Of a stretch of DNA of 64,000 nucleotides, positions 1 through 9,482 are shown piece after piece. The position numbers and the translations under genes are program-made. Position 1 is the stretch's first letter, and every line of letters starts with the position of its first letter. Below the pieces are notes generated by a model, which saw only the letters and a program-made list of their open reading frames with translations, made no database searches and was not told where the DNA came from. This DNA comes from Microbacterium sp. USTB-Y. GTDB taxonomy: Bacteria; Actinomycetota; Actinomycetes; Actinomycetales; Microbacteriaceae. The DNA lies in assembly GCF_023703415.1 (NCBI RefSeq), contig NZ_JAGMTU010000001.1, positions 682,001-746,000 of the forward strand, given 5' to 3'.

Positions 1-129
1 GAGGAGCCAGGCGGTCGCGGCGGTGGGACGGCGGTTGCGGGGCACGACGATGATCGCGATCACGCGGATCGTGATGTCGACCGCGACACCGAAGGCGACG
101 ATCCACCAGGGCCACGCATCGGGCGTCAT
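1..129 (-). CDS. PLDc_N-domain membrane protein, N-terminal part only
   Basis: The first 43 residues of a minus-strand gene that leaves the window at base 1. It starts MTPDAWPWWIVAFGV, forms one hydrophobic helix, and continues into VPRNRRPTAATAWLL. That pattern matches the phospholipase D nuclease N-terminal (PLDc_N) segment found in cardiolipin synthases and in short actinobacterial membrane proteins, where the helix is followed by R-x-P-(T/S)-A-x-A-W-L-L. Only the first membrane segment is visible, so full-length cardiolipin synthase (two HKD motifs) cannot be told from a short PLDc_N protein. The start is the ATG at base 129. Confidence 0.6.
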   Translation of the reverse strand, partial: MTPDAWPWWIVAFGVAVDITIRVIAIIVVPRNRRPTAATAWLL

Positions 130-275
130 GCACGTACTCCTGAGCCGGGGTGCGCCGCCGATCGGCGACTTCGTCCCACAGTAGCGGCTGCGACGGACAA
201 CCCCGGGGAGGCGGATCGCTCCGCAGCGGACCGGACGCGCACGCCTCCACGGGGTGCGGCCGCGGCGTCAGCGCG

Positions 276-452
276 TCAGGAGGAGCGGGGAGGAAGGCCC
301 CGTGCGGCGCGCTCCTCGGCCTCGATGCGCGCGTGGGTCTGCCGCTCGGTGCGGTCGAAGCGCAGGATCCCGCGCAGCACGAACCAGAACACGACGCAGA
401 CGACGATGGTGGGAATCACCGACCACGCGGCGGCCACCCAGAAATCGTCCAT
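276..452 (-). CDS. Small single-pass membrane protein, 58 aa
   Basis: A short ORF starting MDDFWVAAAWSVIPTIVV. It has one hydrophobic helix (about residues 9-30), then a charged, probably cytoplasmic tail rich in Arg and Glu that ends GLPPRSS. No enzyme motif is present. It is transcribed towards the PLDc_N gene, 146 bp away, so the two may form a membrane-protein pair. I infer the gene from the membrane-protein composition and good third-position GC; function is unknown. Confidence 0.55.
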   Translation of the reverse strand: MDDFWVAAAWSVIPTIVVCVVFWFVLRGILRFDRTERQTHARIEAEERAARGLPPRSS

Positions 453-490
453 GCTTCGATCCTACCTGCGAGGGCTGGTGCGCCGGCTGG

Positions 491-634
491 GAGCGGATCG
501 CCCGCACGCCCTCCCCCGCGTCGCGGGAGCGGATCCGCCCGCGGGCCCTCCCCCGCGTCGCGGGAGCGGATCGCCCGCGAGTCCCCTCCCGTGCGTCCCC
601 TCCCCGTGCGTCGCCGGAGCGGATCGCCGCACGC
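491..634. repeat. Degenerate tandem repeat, about 36-bp unit
   Basis: The gap between the small membrane protein and DUF4192 (453-736, 284 bp) holds four copies of a unit beginning GAGCGGATC, starting at 491, 527, 564 and 617. The units continue with variants of CGCCCGC...CCCTCCCCCGCGTCGCGG. Spacing is 36, 37 and then 53 bp. I see no gene in the gap. Confidence 0.6.
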
Positions 635-736
635 CGGGACGACCCTCCGGTCCGCACAATCGGGATCTTCGACGAGTTATCCCCCGTTCCGTTCCTGGCG
701 CGGAATCGGATCCTGCCCGGTGCCGATCCTGGATCC

Positions 737-1870
737 ATGACAACGATCGTCCATGCCGCAGGCGCCCCCGAGCTGCTCGCCGCCATCCCCGTGCTCACCG
801 GCTTCACCCCGCGCGACTCCGTGGTGCTGCTGCCCTTCCGCCGCTCGCGCACCGCGGGCGCGCTCCGCTTCGACCTTCCGGACGCGGCGGACCCGACGCG
901 GCCGTCGCCGGAGGTGTTCGCCTCGGCCGCGATGAGGCTCGTGCTCCGCGTCGCCGGAGCGGACGGTCTCGTGGTCGCGGTCTACGCCGACGCGGAGGAT
1001 GCGGCGACCGGCGACGCACGGCCCGCGTCCGCCCTGGTCGAGGCGCTCCTCCGGCACGGGCAGGCGGCCGGACTGCACATCATCGAGGCGCTGCACGTCG
1101 GCGCCGAGTCCTGGTCGGACTACCGGGACCGGGAGGCTCCGCCGCATCCGCTGTCCGACCTGCCCGCTCCGCCGCTCGTGCCCGGGTTCGCCGGTCCCGC
1201 GCCGGACCAGTTCAGCGGCATGGAGCTCCCCCGACCCGGCCTGTTCGCGGCGGAGTACGTGGGACGGGCCCTGCTCGCCCTGGAACGCGTGCTGGGCCCC
1301 GCCGGGCCGAACCGCAGCGCTCCGACCGGGGCCGTCCGCATCGACCCGCGCGCGCACGAGACCGCTCTCCTGCTCGACGACCTGCCGTCGTTCCTCGACG
1401 AGGTGCTCGACGCGCCCGAGACGGCGTCGCCGTTCGCGACCGCGGCGCTCGTGTGGGTGCTCAACCGTCCCATCCTGCGCGACGTCGCCCTCGTCCAGTG
1501 GGCGAGCAGCATCGATCAGGGCGACCGGGCACTGGCCGCGCAGCTCGACCACAGCGCGACCGGGAAAGAGGTGCCGGCCGATGTCGGGGGCATCCTGATC
1601 GGGCTCGGCCCGCGCCCCGACCCCGACCGGCTGGGCGTGGCGCTCGCGCTCCTGCGCCGCACGATCGCGCTCGCGCCGCGGCAGGCCCGAGGCGGGCCGC
1701 TCGCGGCCGCGGCCTGGCTCTCCTGGGCGCTCGGACGCTCGACGCACGCCGCGCGCTACCTGGACCAGGCGCAGGAGGCCGATCCCGACCTCAGCTTCGC
1801 GCGGCTGCTGCGCACCCTGGTGGAGTCCGGCATGCTGCCGGACTGGGCGTTCGGCGTCGCGGTTCCCTGA
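737..1870 (+). CDS. DUF4192 family protein, 377 aa
   Basis: The N-terminus reads ELLAAIPVLTGFTPRDSVVLL followed by FRRSRTAGALRFDL, the usual opening of the DUF4192 family, in which a conserved G-(F/Y)-x-P-x-x-S-(V/L) segment is diagnostic. The C-terminal third, with RQARGGPLAAAAWLSWALGRSTHAARYLDQA, looks like a TPR-type helical pair. The biochemical role of DUF4192 is unknown; it is widespread in actinobacteria. I chose the ATG at 737 because family similarity begins within ten residues of it; upstream in-frame sequence is low-complexity repeat. It converges on lysS, with 47 bp between the two stop codons. Confidence 0.8.
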   Translation: MTTIVHAAGAPELLAAIPVLTGFTPRDSVVLLPFRRSRTAGALRFDLPDAADPTRPSPEVFASAAMRLVLRVAGADGLVVAVYADAEDAATGDARPASALVEALLRHGQAAGLHIIEALHVGAESWSDYRDREAPPHPLSDLPAPPLVPGFAGPAPDQFSGMELPRPGLFAAEYVGRALLALERVLGPAGPNRSAPTGAVRIDPRAHETALLLDDLPSFLDEVLDAPETASPFATAALVWVLNRPILRDVALVQWASSIDQGDRALAAQLDHSATGKEVPADVGGILIGLGPRPDPDRLGVALALLRRTIALAPRQARGGPLAAAAWLSWALGRSTHAARYLDQAQEADPDLSFARLLRTLVESGMLPDWAFGVAVP

Positions 1871-1917
1871 CGGGCGGGAGCCGCGACGGATCGCGTCACC
1901 TCAGAGACGGGAGGGGG

Positions 1918-3453
<1,536 letters not shown>

Positions 3454-3610
3454 GGGTGGGGCTCCTCGGAAGTCGGCGTCAAGTCTACCGGCGCCCGCCT
3501 CGGGTCCCGCTGCGCGCCCGCCGCGCGACCGGCTCCCTCCCGCCCTGCCCCCGGCTCCCTCCCTCCCTGCACTCGCCGCGCGACTGGCTCCCTCCCGAGC
3601 CGCGACCGCC

Positions 3611-3679
3611 GCGAGACCGAAACCGCGTCGCGAGACCCAGGGAAAGTCGCTCGGTCTCGCGACGCAGGTTCGGTCTCGC
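3611..3679. terminator. Long inverted repeat, likely terminator or REP element
   Basis: Two 27-bp arms (3611-3637 and 3653-3679) are inverted copies with two mismatches, separated by 15 nt. Each arm contains CGAGACC-type sequence and the core GGTCTCGCGACGC. The element starts 3 bp after the stop of the minus-strand DUF2520 gene, so it probably ends that long transcript. Its palindromic, GGTCTCG-rich makeup also fits a dispersed REP-like element. Confidence 0.6.
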
Positions 3680-3681
3680 GG

Positions 3682-4368
3682 TCAGGAGAGGCCGGTCGAC
3701 GCCTCGCGCAGGGCCCGGTCGAAGGTCGACGAGACGAGCGCGGACAGGTAGCCGCCGGGATTCTCCACGCCGATGCCGCGCAGGATGCCCGTCGCCTGAC
3801 CCACGATCGAGCGCGCGAACTCGGACGCCGTGGCGATCGCCTCGGCGTACGCCGGCCGGTCCGCCTCATCGATCACCACGGGCTCGCAGCCCAGCTCGAC
3901 GGCGAGCGCCTGCGCGATCGGCAGCACCATCGCGGGCGCGGTCACCGCCGCATACGACGCGTTCAGCTGTCGCAGGTCGAGCGTCGTTCCGGTGAACGAG
4001 ATGGCCGGATGCACGGCGAGCGGAATGGCCCCGCTGCGCACCGCGGGTTCCAGGACGTCCGTGCCGAAGGCGGGATCCGTGTGCAGCACGAGCTGCCCCG
4101 GCTGCCAGGCGCCGACCTCGGCGAGACCCGCGACCAGACCGGGCAGCTGGTCGTGCGGCACCGCGAGCACCACGAGCTGCGCCGCGGCGACGACCTCGGG
4201 AGCCGCCATCACCGCGACCCCGGGGAGCACGGCGGCCGCGCGGTCGGGATCGGATCCCGCCGTGATGCCGACGACGGCATGACCGACGCCGGCGAGCGCA
4301 GCGCCGATCACCGGTCCCACGTGGCCCGCCCCGATGATGCCGATGGTGAGGCGCCCCGCGCGGGTCAT
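3682..4368 (-). CDS. Rossmann-like/DUF2520 NAD(P)-binding oxidoreductase
   Basis: A 228-aa protein starting MTRAGRLTIGIIGAGHVGPVIGAAL. The GxGxxG nucleotide-binding loop lies at residues 12-17, followed by a Rossmann fold and, around IPLAVHPAISFTGTTLDL, the helical region of DUF2520 proteins. The family resembles 6-phosphogluconate dehydrogenase and pyrroline-5-carboxylate reductase folds; its substrate is not established. In related genomes this gene usually sits beside panC, but no panC follows here. Its ATG overlaps the stop of the upstream PH-domain gene (ATGA), which fixes the start and implies translational coupling. Confidence 0.82.
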   Translation of the reverse strand: MTRAGRLTIGIIGAGHVGPVIGAALAGVGHAVVGITAGSDPDRAAAVLPGVAVMAAPEVVAAAQLVVLAVPHDQLPGLVAGLAEVGAWQPGQLVLHTDPAFGTDVLEPAVRSGAIPLAVHPAISFTGTTLDLRQLNASYAAVTAPAMVLPIAQALAVELGCEPVVIDEADRPAYAEAIATASEFARSIVGQATGILRGIGVENPGGYLSALVSSTFDRALREASTGLS

Positions 4369-6317
4369 GACGTGCTCTCCGCCGTACCGCCGAGTGCGTC
4401 CGGCAGGCCGTGCCCGTCGGTCGGGGGGACCGCGGGGTGCACGCCGGGGACTGGCGCCAAGGGACTCGGGGAGGGTGCACCGGTAGCAGGGTCCCCGTCG
4501 GTCAGCGGGACCGCGGGGTGCGCGCCGGGGACCGGCGCCAGGGGGCTCGGGGAGGGTGCGCCGGGACCAGGGTCCGCGCCAGGCAGGGAGAATGCGGGGA
4601 TCGCGCCGGGAACCAGGACCCCGGGAACCGCGCCGGGGACCGCCTCGCGCTCCTCCGCCCAGCGGTGCGCGCGGTCTTCGGCGGCGGCCCTCGCGGCCGA
4701 AGTCGACAGGGTGTTCAGCATGCCGAGCAGCACCTCGGCGTCGAGACCGGACACACCGCCGCGCACCGGGCCGAGGGCGGAGTGCGCCTGAGCCTTCGCG
4801 ACGCGCTGGACGCGATCGATCGGCCCCTGGTGCAGGGAGAATCCCTGCAGGCGCGCGAGGGGGAAGACGGCCAGCTGACGCCAGATCCGCCCCCGTCGCA
4901 GCAGCAGGGCGAAGTCGGTGAGCGCCGCACCGTGCCGGCGCCAGGACAGCGGCCGACGCCACCACGCCCGCGGCGGGATCGTGGCGTACGGGTCGCCGGC
5001 GACGGGGCCGAGCACGCCCTGCTCCCAGATCAGCGGCAGCACGTCGGCGGGCACGTCGGGAAGGATCAGCCCCAGCACCCGCTCGACATCGGCGCGGACA
5101 CCGACCGGCAGCACGATGTTGAACTGCTGCGCCTGGCTGGACTGCTGCTGGGAGGCGGTCTTGCCGCTCATCCGGTTGATCCGCACCGACCACCAGCCGA
5201 ACGGGCGCCACAGCAGGGGCTGCATCACCTCGACGGCGAAGATTCGTCCCGGCGGGATCGTCTCGGTCACCGTCGTGAACAGGCCGAACGTGATCCGCAC
5301 ACCGTCGGGGGTCGGCGCGATGGAGTAGCGCAGCGCTCGCGCGATCCTGCTCCAGGTGACCGCGACGGCCGCGAGCAGCAGGGGGATGCCCATCGCGAGC
5401 GCGATGCCCGCAGCGATCGCTCCACCCGCCGGACCGACCTCGGACAGCACCGCCGGGAGCGTGCCGATCATGGCGCACACGAAGATCGCTCCGAACAGGG
5501 CCAGCCAGACCAGGCCGGAGAGGATGTGCGATCCCACGAGACGCCCGGCGGGGATCCGCAGCACATGCTCCGGCGCGATGTCGTCGAGATCGACGCCCGC
5601 GATGAGCCCCGTGACCCCGGCGTCCATCGAGGCGGCGAGCTGGGCGCGCATCGTGCGGGCCGCGGCGGGGTCGGCGGCGCCCCGCGTCGCCTCGCGTGCG
5701 TGACGCGCTCCCGAGGCGAGGCGGAGGATGTCGGCGCGCACCGACTCCGCCTTCGCCGTCGACAGGTACTCCAGGGGCACGTTCGCGTCGTTGCCGGCGC
5801 CGTCGACCTCGAGCTTCGCGAGCCCGATGAGGCGTGCGGGGAACGGCCGGGTGAGGTTCACGCCCTGCACGCGATCGAGCGGGGCACGCCGATGCGAGCG
5901 GAAGATCACGCCCTTGCGCACCTCGACGTGCGCGTCGGTGATGCGGAACTGGTGGAAGCGCCACATCAGCCAGAACAGCGCCACCAGCAGCACGGCGAGC
6001 CCGACGACCCCCAGCAGCACCACGATCACGAGGTTGTTGTCGACCACCCAGTCGACGGGATCCCCGCCGAACGCGGGGACGTGCGCGGGGGTGACCAGCG
6101 AGATGAACCACTCCAGGATCCGCTCCCGCAGGTTCGCGATCAGATACCCGAGCACGATCACCAGCACCAGCCCGCCCTTCATGAGCGGGGTGAGCGGATG
6201 CATCCGATGCCACTCGCCGTCGGCGAGCGTCGTCGCGGCAGGACGCGCCTGCGCCGGGGCCTGCGAGGTGATCGGCGGGGCGCCGAACGGCCCCTGCGGT
6301 TGCTGCGGCGTGCTCAC
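4365..6317 (-). CDS. Bacterial PH-domain (YdbT-like) multi-pass membrane protein
   Basis: A 650-aa protein with several membrane-helix pairs (near residues 45-65, 80-110 and 255-315) alternating with bacterial PH (bPH_2/YdbT) domains. The signature FRITDAHVEVRKGVIFRSHRRAPLDRVQGVNLTRP is the first of probably three such domains. The role is unknown; the family is often encoded next to a smaller partner, as here. I chose the GTG at 6317 because it overlaps the upstream stop (GTGA) and gives the family-typical STPQQP start. The C-terminal about 110 residues are Pro/Ala/Gly-rich and carry a 27-residue tandem duplication. Confidence 0.82.
   Translation of the reverse strand: MSTPQQPQGPFGAPPITSQAPAQARPAATTLADGEWHRMHPLTPLMKGGLVLVIVLGYLIANLRERILEWFISLVTPAHVPAFGGDPVDWVVDNNLVIVVLLGVVGLAVLLVALFWLMWRFHQFRITDAHVEVRKGVIFRSHRRAPLDRVQGVNLTRPFPARLIGLAKLEVDGAGNDANVPLEYLSTAKAESVRADILRLASGARHAREATRGAADPAAARTMRAQLAASMDAGVTGLIAGVDLDDIAPEHVLRIPAGRLVGSHILSGLVWLALFGAIFVCAMIGTLPAVLSEVGPAGGAIAAGIALAMGIPLLLAAVAVTWSRIARALRYSIAPTPDGVRITFGLFTTVTETIPPGRIFAVEVMQPLLWRPFGWWSVRINRMSGKTASQQQSSQAQQFNIVLPVGVRADVERVLGLILPDVPADVLPLIWEQGVLGPVAGDPYATIPPRAWWRRPLSWRRHGAALTDFALLLRRGRIWRQLAVFPLARLQGFSLHQGPIDRVQRVAKAQAHSALGPVRGGVSGLDAEVLLGMLNTLSTSAARAAAEDRAHRWAEEREAVPGAVPGVLVPGAIPAFSLPGADPGPGAPSPSPLAPVPGAHPAVPLTDGDPATGAPSPSPLAPVPGVHPAVPPTDGHGLPDALGGTAESTS
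4415..4576. repeat. 81-bp tandem duplication inside the PH-domain gene
   Basis: Two adjacent copies with an 81-bp period (27 codons) encode GAPSPSPLAPVPG(A/V)HPAVP(L/P)TDG in the disordered tail of the PH-domain protein. The copies differ at a few positions. The duplication keeps frame and looks recent. Confidence 0.7.
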
Positions 6318-6970
6318 AGGCCCGTCCGGCGCATCTCGGCGACGTCGATGAGCGTGTCGCGCAGGGCCTCCGCGGCGTCCTCCGTCATCCCGGGGATCTC
6401 CACGCCGGTGGTCGCCGCGGCGGTGACGAGCTTGAGCTTGGCGATCCCGAAGGCCCGGTCGACCGGGCCCCGGGTGATGTCGACGAGCTGCATCCGGCCG
6501 TAGGGAACCGCGATCATCCGCTGCCAGAGGATCCCGCGCCGGAACACGATGTCGTCGGCGCGCAGCATGTACCCGATGGCCCTGGCCTGCCGCGGCAGGA
6601 TCACGAGCTCGACCACGACCCAGACCGCGATCACACCGGCGACCGTCCAGGCCCACGGCCACGGCTGAGCGAGAAGGGTCGTCGCCGCATACGCGCCGAC
6701 CGCGATCACGACGAGCAGGATCAGCCGCAGCAGCACTTCGGCGATCACGTACTTGGGCGAGATCTGGTGCCAGGATCCGTCGAGCGCCAGCGCTCCACGA
6801 CCCGTCGGAGTGCGTAGCGCCGGATAGGTCCCCTCATCGAGCGCGGGCGCCGAGGCGGGTGCGGAGTGCACAGCGGGAGCGTTGCTCGCGGACCGGGCGC
6901 GCGCCTGCGCCCTGGTCGGCGGCGCGACGGGATCAGTGCCCGGGGTCTGCGGCGGCTCGGGAATCGTCAT
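6314..6970 (-). CDS. PH-domain (YdbS-like) membrane protein
   Basis: A 218-aa protein that is the usual small partner of the larger YdbT-like protein downstream. A Pro/Ala-rich head (residues 1-45) precedes two membrane helices around residues 70-120. The bPH_2 domain follows, with IGYMLRADDIVFRRGILWQRMIAVPYGRMQLVDITRGP as its signature. It ends in ATGCGCCGGACGGGCCTGTGA, overlapping the GTG of the next gene by 4 bp. The start at 6970 lies inside the DUF3180 gene (38-bp overlap) and gives MTIPEPP. Confidence 0.82.
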   Translation of the reverse strand: MTIPEPPQTPGTDPVAPPTRAQARARSASNAPAVHSAPASAPALDEGTYPALRTPTGRGALALDGSWHQISPKYVIAEVLLRLILLVVIAVGAYAATTLLAQPWPWAWTVAGVIAVWVVVELVILPRQARAIGYMLRADDIVFRRGILWQRMIAVPYGRMQLVDITRGPVDRAFGIAKLKLVTAAATTGVEIPGMTEDAAEALRDTLIDVAEMRRTGL

Positions 6971-7445
6971 CGTCGTCCTCCAGGCGCGGCCCGTTCTGGC
7001 CGTCGGGGTCGGGGGGCCCATCTCCGGGCAGCAGGCAGAAGCTCTCGGCGATCACCGCGGCGACCGTGAGCACGAGCGCCGCGAGAGCGGTCGCGATGAT
7101 CGAGCCTAGCGGCGGTGCGATCGGTCGGGAGAGCAGATAGGCGCCGAGCCCGATGCCGAATCCGGTGATGACCGCGCCCACCAGGCTCGACGCGCGGGCC
7201 AGCATCGCGATCCGCACGGCGCGGAAGGGGTCGACCCTGGCTCGCGCGGCGGTGCGGGTGCTGCGCCGGATCGGCCAGGCGAGGGCGAGCACGGCGGCCG
7301 CCAGCAGCACGAGGAAGATCGGCAGCACGATCGACGGCGTGAACGTCGCCCGACCCGCCGTCGTCAGCGCGTGGTCGACGAGGAATCCCGCCGCTGCGCC
7401 GGCGAGCGCCAGCACGAGCAGCAGCACCGGGGAGATGCGCCTCAT
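6933..7445 (-). CDS. DUF3180 family membrane protein
   Basis: A 170-aa protein with four predicted membrane helices: a pair near residues 5-60, then VGAVITGFGIGLGAYLLS and a final pair ending AAVIAESFCLLPGDGP. The tail is strongly acidic (LEDDDDDSR). DUF3180 proteins are actinobacterial and nearly always lie just downstream of folK, as here. Function is unknown. The ATG at 7445 overlaps the folK stop by 4 bp (ATGA). Confidence 0.85.
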   Translation of the reverse strand: MRRISPVLLLVLALAGAAAGFLVDHALTTAGRATFTPSIVLPIFLVLLAAAVLALAWPIRRSTRTAARARVDPFRAVRIAMLARASSLVGAVITGFGIGLGAYLLSRPIAPPLGSIIATALAALVLTVAAVIAESFCLLPGDGPPDPDGQNGPRLEDDDDDSRAAADPGH

Positions 7446-7999
7446 GCGCCGTCCTCGAGTCCGGCCAGTAGGTCGGCTACCGGGCCGCGGCCCGGCAGCA
7501 CCGCATCCGGATCCACCTCGAGCCACGGCTCCAGCACGAAGGCGCGCTCGAAGGCACGCGGATGCGGCAGGAGCAGGTGGGGATCGTCGCTGCGCATGTC
7601 GCCGTACGCGATGAGGTCGAGGTCGAGGGTGCGGTCGCCCCAGCGCTCGGCCCGGACGCGCCCGTGCTCCTCCTCGATCGCGTGCAGCATGCCGAGCAGC
7701 ACCTGCGGCGCGAGACGGGTGGTGACGATGGCGACGGCATTGGCGAACTCCGGGGCATCCGGATCCGGGCCGTCCGGACGCAGCGCGACCGTCGTGAAGG
7801 TCCGCGAGACGCGCACCTCGTCGACGAGGGGCAGCCGGCGGATCGCGCGCACGGCATCGTCGATCGTGGCGGCGGTGTCTCCGAGGTTCGAGCCGAGCGC
7901 GACGACCGCCTCGACCGGCTCGTCCTCCGGACGAGGATCGAGTGCGGGCAGCCGTCGCCCGCGCGGAACGGGCGGGATCGGGCGGCTCGGGGGTGTCAT
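7442..7999 (-). CDS. folK: 6-hydroxymethyl-7,8-dihydropterin pyrophosphokinase
   Basis: Transfers pyrophosphate from ATP to 6-hydroxymethyl-dihydropterin, the step before FolP in folate synthesis. The 185-aa protein shows VVALGSNLGDT (pterin-binding start, residues 32-42), a central RVSRTFTTVAL strand and the family signature WGDRTLDLDLIAYGD followed by LLLPHPRAFERAFVLEPW. An extra about 30-residue Pro/Arg-rich head precedes the fold. Start and stop overlap folB and DUF3180 by 4 bp each. Confidence 0.95.
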   Translation of the reverse strand: MTPPSRPIPPVPRGRRLPALDPRPEDEPVEAVVALGSNLGDTAATIDDAVRAIRRLPLVDEVRVSRTFTTVALRPDGPDPDAPEFANAVAIVTTRLAPQVLLGMLHAIEEEHGRVRAERWGDRTLDLDLIAYGDMRSDDPHLLLPHPRAFERAFVLEPWLEVDPDAVLPGRGPVADLLAGLEDGA

Positions 8000-8397
8000 G
8001 CCGCCCCCGTCACGGGCCGCTGCTCGTGTCCGTGCTGCACGCGCTGCACGGTGATCGACACGTCCCCGAACGTCAGCGGGATCGGCGCCTGCGGCTTGTG
8101 CACGGTGACCTCGACGATCTTCACGCGCTTGTCCTCCAGCACGGCGTCGGCGATCCGCACCGCGAGGGTCTCCAGCAGGTTGACCGGCTCTCCGGCGACG
8201 ATCGCCGCGACGCGCTCCGCGAGCTCGCCGTAGTGCACGGTGTCCGCCACGTCGTCGCTCGCGGCGGCGGCGCGCAGCGCGAGGTGCAGGCGCAGATCCA
8301 CCACGAAGTCCTGGCCGTTCTCGCGCTCGTGCTCGTAGACGCCGTGCCGGCCGAACACGGTCAGTCCGGTGAGCGTGATGCCGTCGAGGAATTCCAT
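7996..8397 (-). CDS. folB: Dihydroneopterin aldolase
   Basis: Converts dihydroneopterin to 6-hydroxymethyl-dihydropterin and glycolaldehyde in folate synthesis. The 133-aa protein starts MEFLDGITLTGLTVFGRHGVYEHER; G-x-H-G-V-x-x-x-E at residues 16-24 includes the substrate-binding Glu. VHYGELAERV, NLLETLAVRIAD and KIVEVTVHKPQAPI are the other conserved blocks. Length is normal. It is separated from folP by a 293-bp repeat-rich gap but overlaps folK by 4 bp. Confidence 0.95.
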   Translation of the reverse strand: MEFLDGITLTGLTVFGRHGVYEHERENGQDFVVDLRLHLALRAAAASDDVADTVHYGELAERVAAIVAGEPVNLLETLAVRIADAVLEDKRVKIVEVTVHKPQAPIPLTFGDVSITVQRVQHGHEQRPVTGAA

Positions 8398-8690
8398 GCC
8401 CCCAGCCTACGGCGGAGGCCGCGTCAACGCCGCTGTCCACAACCGCGGCCGTTGTGCAGGGACCCCCGGCGTTCTGCAGGGCCACCGCCCGCAGGGTCAC
8501 ATCCCGTCGCCCCATCCGCCGCGGAATTCCGGCCCACCTCTCGGCGACGGCCGCCCGGCACCCTGCACAACGGCTCGGCCTCCCTGCACAACGGCCCGCC
8601 ACCCGGCGAGACCGGTGCCCGGCGCCCGTCCGGCGCGGCGCCCGGCGCGGCGCGGCGCCCGTCCGGCGCGGCGCCCGTCGCGGCGCGGCC
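8398..8690. repeat. folP-folB gap: inverted CTGCACAACGG motifs and GC-rich repeats
   Basis: This 293-bp gap contains no convincing gene. It holds CCGTTGTGCAGGG-type sequence near 8450 and two direct copies of CCTGCACAACGG in the opposite orientation near 8571 and 8592, so long hairpins are possible. Bases 8627-8690 are short repeats of CGCCCGTCCGGCGCGGCGCC. It is the only real gap in the folE-to-DUF2520 run, so it may contain an internal promoter or mRNA-processing structure; I see no clear -10 box. Confidence 0.5.
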
Positions 8691-9482
8691 TCAGCCGTCC
8701 CAGGCGCCGAGCACGGCGAGGGCGTCGCGCGTCGCGGCGACGTCGTGCACCCGCACGGCCCACGCCCCCGCCCGCGCGGCGAGCACGCTCGTCACGGCGG
8801 TCGCCAGGTCCTTGCGCGCCTCGTCGGCATCGGCGCCGAGGGCGTCGGCGAGGAAGCGCTTGCGCGACGTTCCCACGAGCACGCGCGGCCCGAGGGCAAC
8901 GACGTCGGAGAGCTCGCGCAGCAGGTCCCAGTTCTGCCCGGTCGTCTTGGCGAAGCCGACACCGGGATCCACGATGATCCGCGACGGGGCGATCCCCGCA
9001 GCGGCCGCGGCGGCCACGCGCTCGCGCAGCTCGCCGGCCACCTCGCGTCCGACGCGCCCGTACTCCGCACGGGCGTACATGTCCGAGGACGGCCCGCGCC
9101 AGTGCCCGAGCGCGATGTCGGCGCCCGATTCGGCGACCGCGGCGAGCATCTCCGGATCCGCGAGGCCGCCCGACACGTCGTTCACGATCCGCGCCCCGGC
9201 CTGCACGGCCGCGAGCGCCGTGGATGCGTTGAGGGTGTCGACGCTCACCGGGATCCCCTCCGCGGCGAGACGCTCGATGACCGGCAGCACGCGGCGCTGC
9301 TCCTCGGCGACGGACACCCGCTCGGCTCCGGGGCGGGTCGACTCCCCGCCGATGTCGAGCACGTCGGCGCCCTGCGCGCGCAGCAGCAGTCCGTGCGCGA
9401 CGGCGCTCTCCGCGTCGGAGTACCGCCCGCCGTCGCTGAACGAATCGGGCGTGGCGTTGACGATCCCCCAGACCGCGGTCAC
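8691..9482 (-). CDS. folP: Dihydropteroate synthase
   Basis: Condenses 6-hydroxymethyl-dihydropterin pyrophosphate with p-aminobenzoate. The 263-aa TIM-barrel protein shows GIVNATPDSFSDGGRY (residues 7-22), DVLDIGGESTRPGAE, VNDVSGG, VDPGVGFAKT and LVGTSRKRFL, the pterin- and phosphate-binding segments of the family, so it should be active. The GTG at 9482 is the start: it overlaps the folE stop (GTGA) and places VWGIVNATPDS at the expected N-terminus. Confidence 0.95.
   Translation of the reverse strand: MTAVWGIVNATPDSFSDGGRYSDAESAVAHGLLLRAQGADVLDIGGESTRPGAERVSVAEEQRRVLPVIERLAAEGIPVSVDTLNASTALAAVQAGARIVNDVSGGLADPEMLAAVAESGADIALGHWRGPSSDMYARAEYGRVGREVAGELRERVAAAAAAGIAPSRIIVDPGVGFAKTTGQNWDLLRELSDVVALGPRVLVGTSRKRFLADALGADADEARKDLATAVTSVLAARAGAWAVRVHDVAATRDALAVLGAWDG

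Noticed and set aside
254..736. N-terminal extension of the DUF4192 protein
   Set aside because: The upstream frame runs through the 36-bp repeats and reads as Arg/Pro-rich low-complexity sequence; family similarity starts at the ATG at 737.
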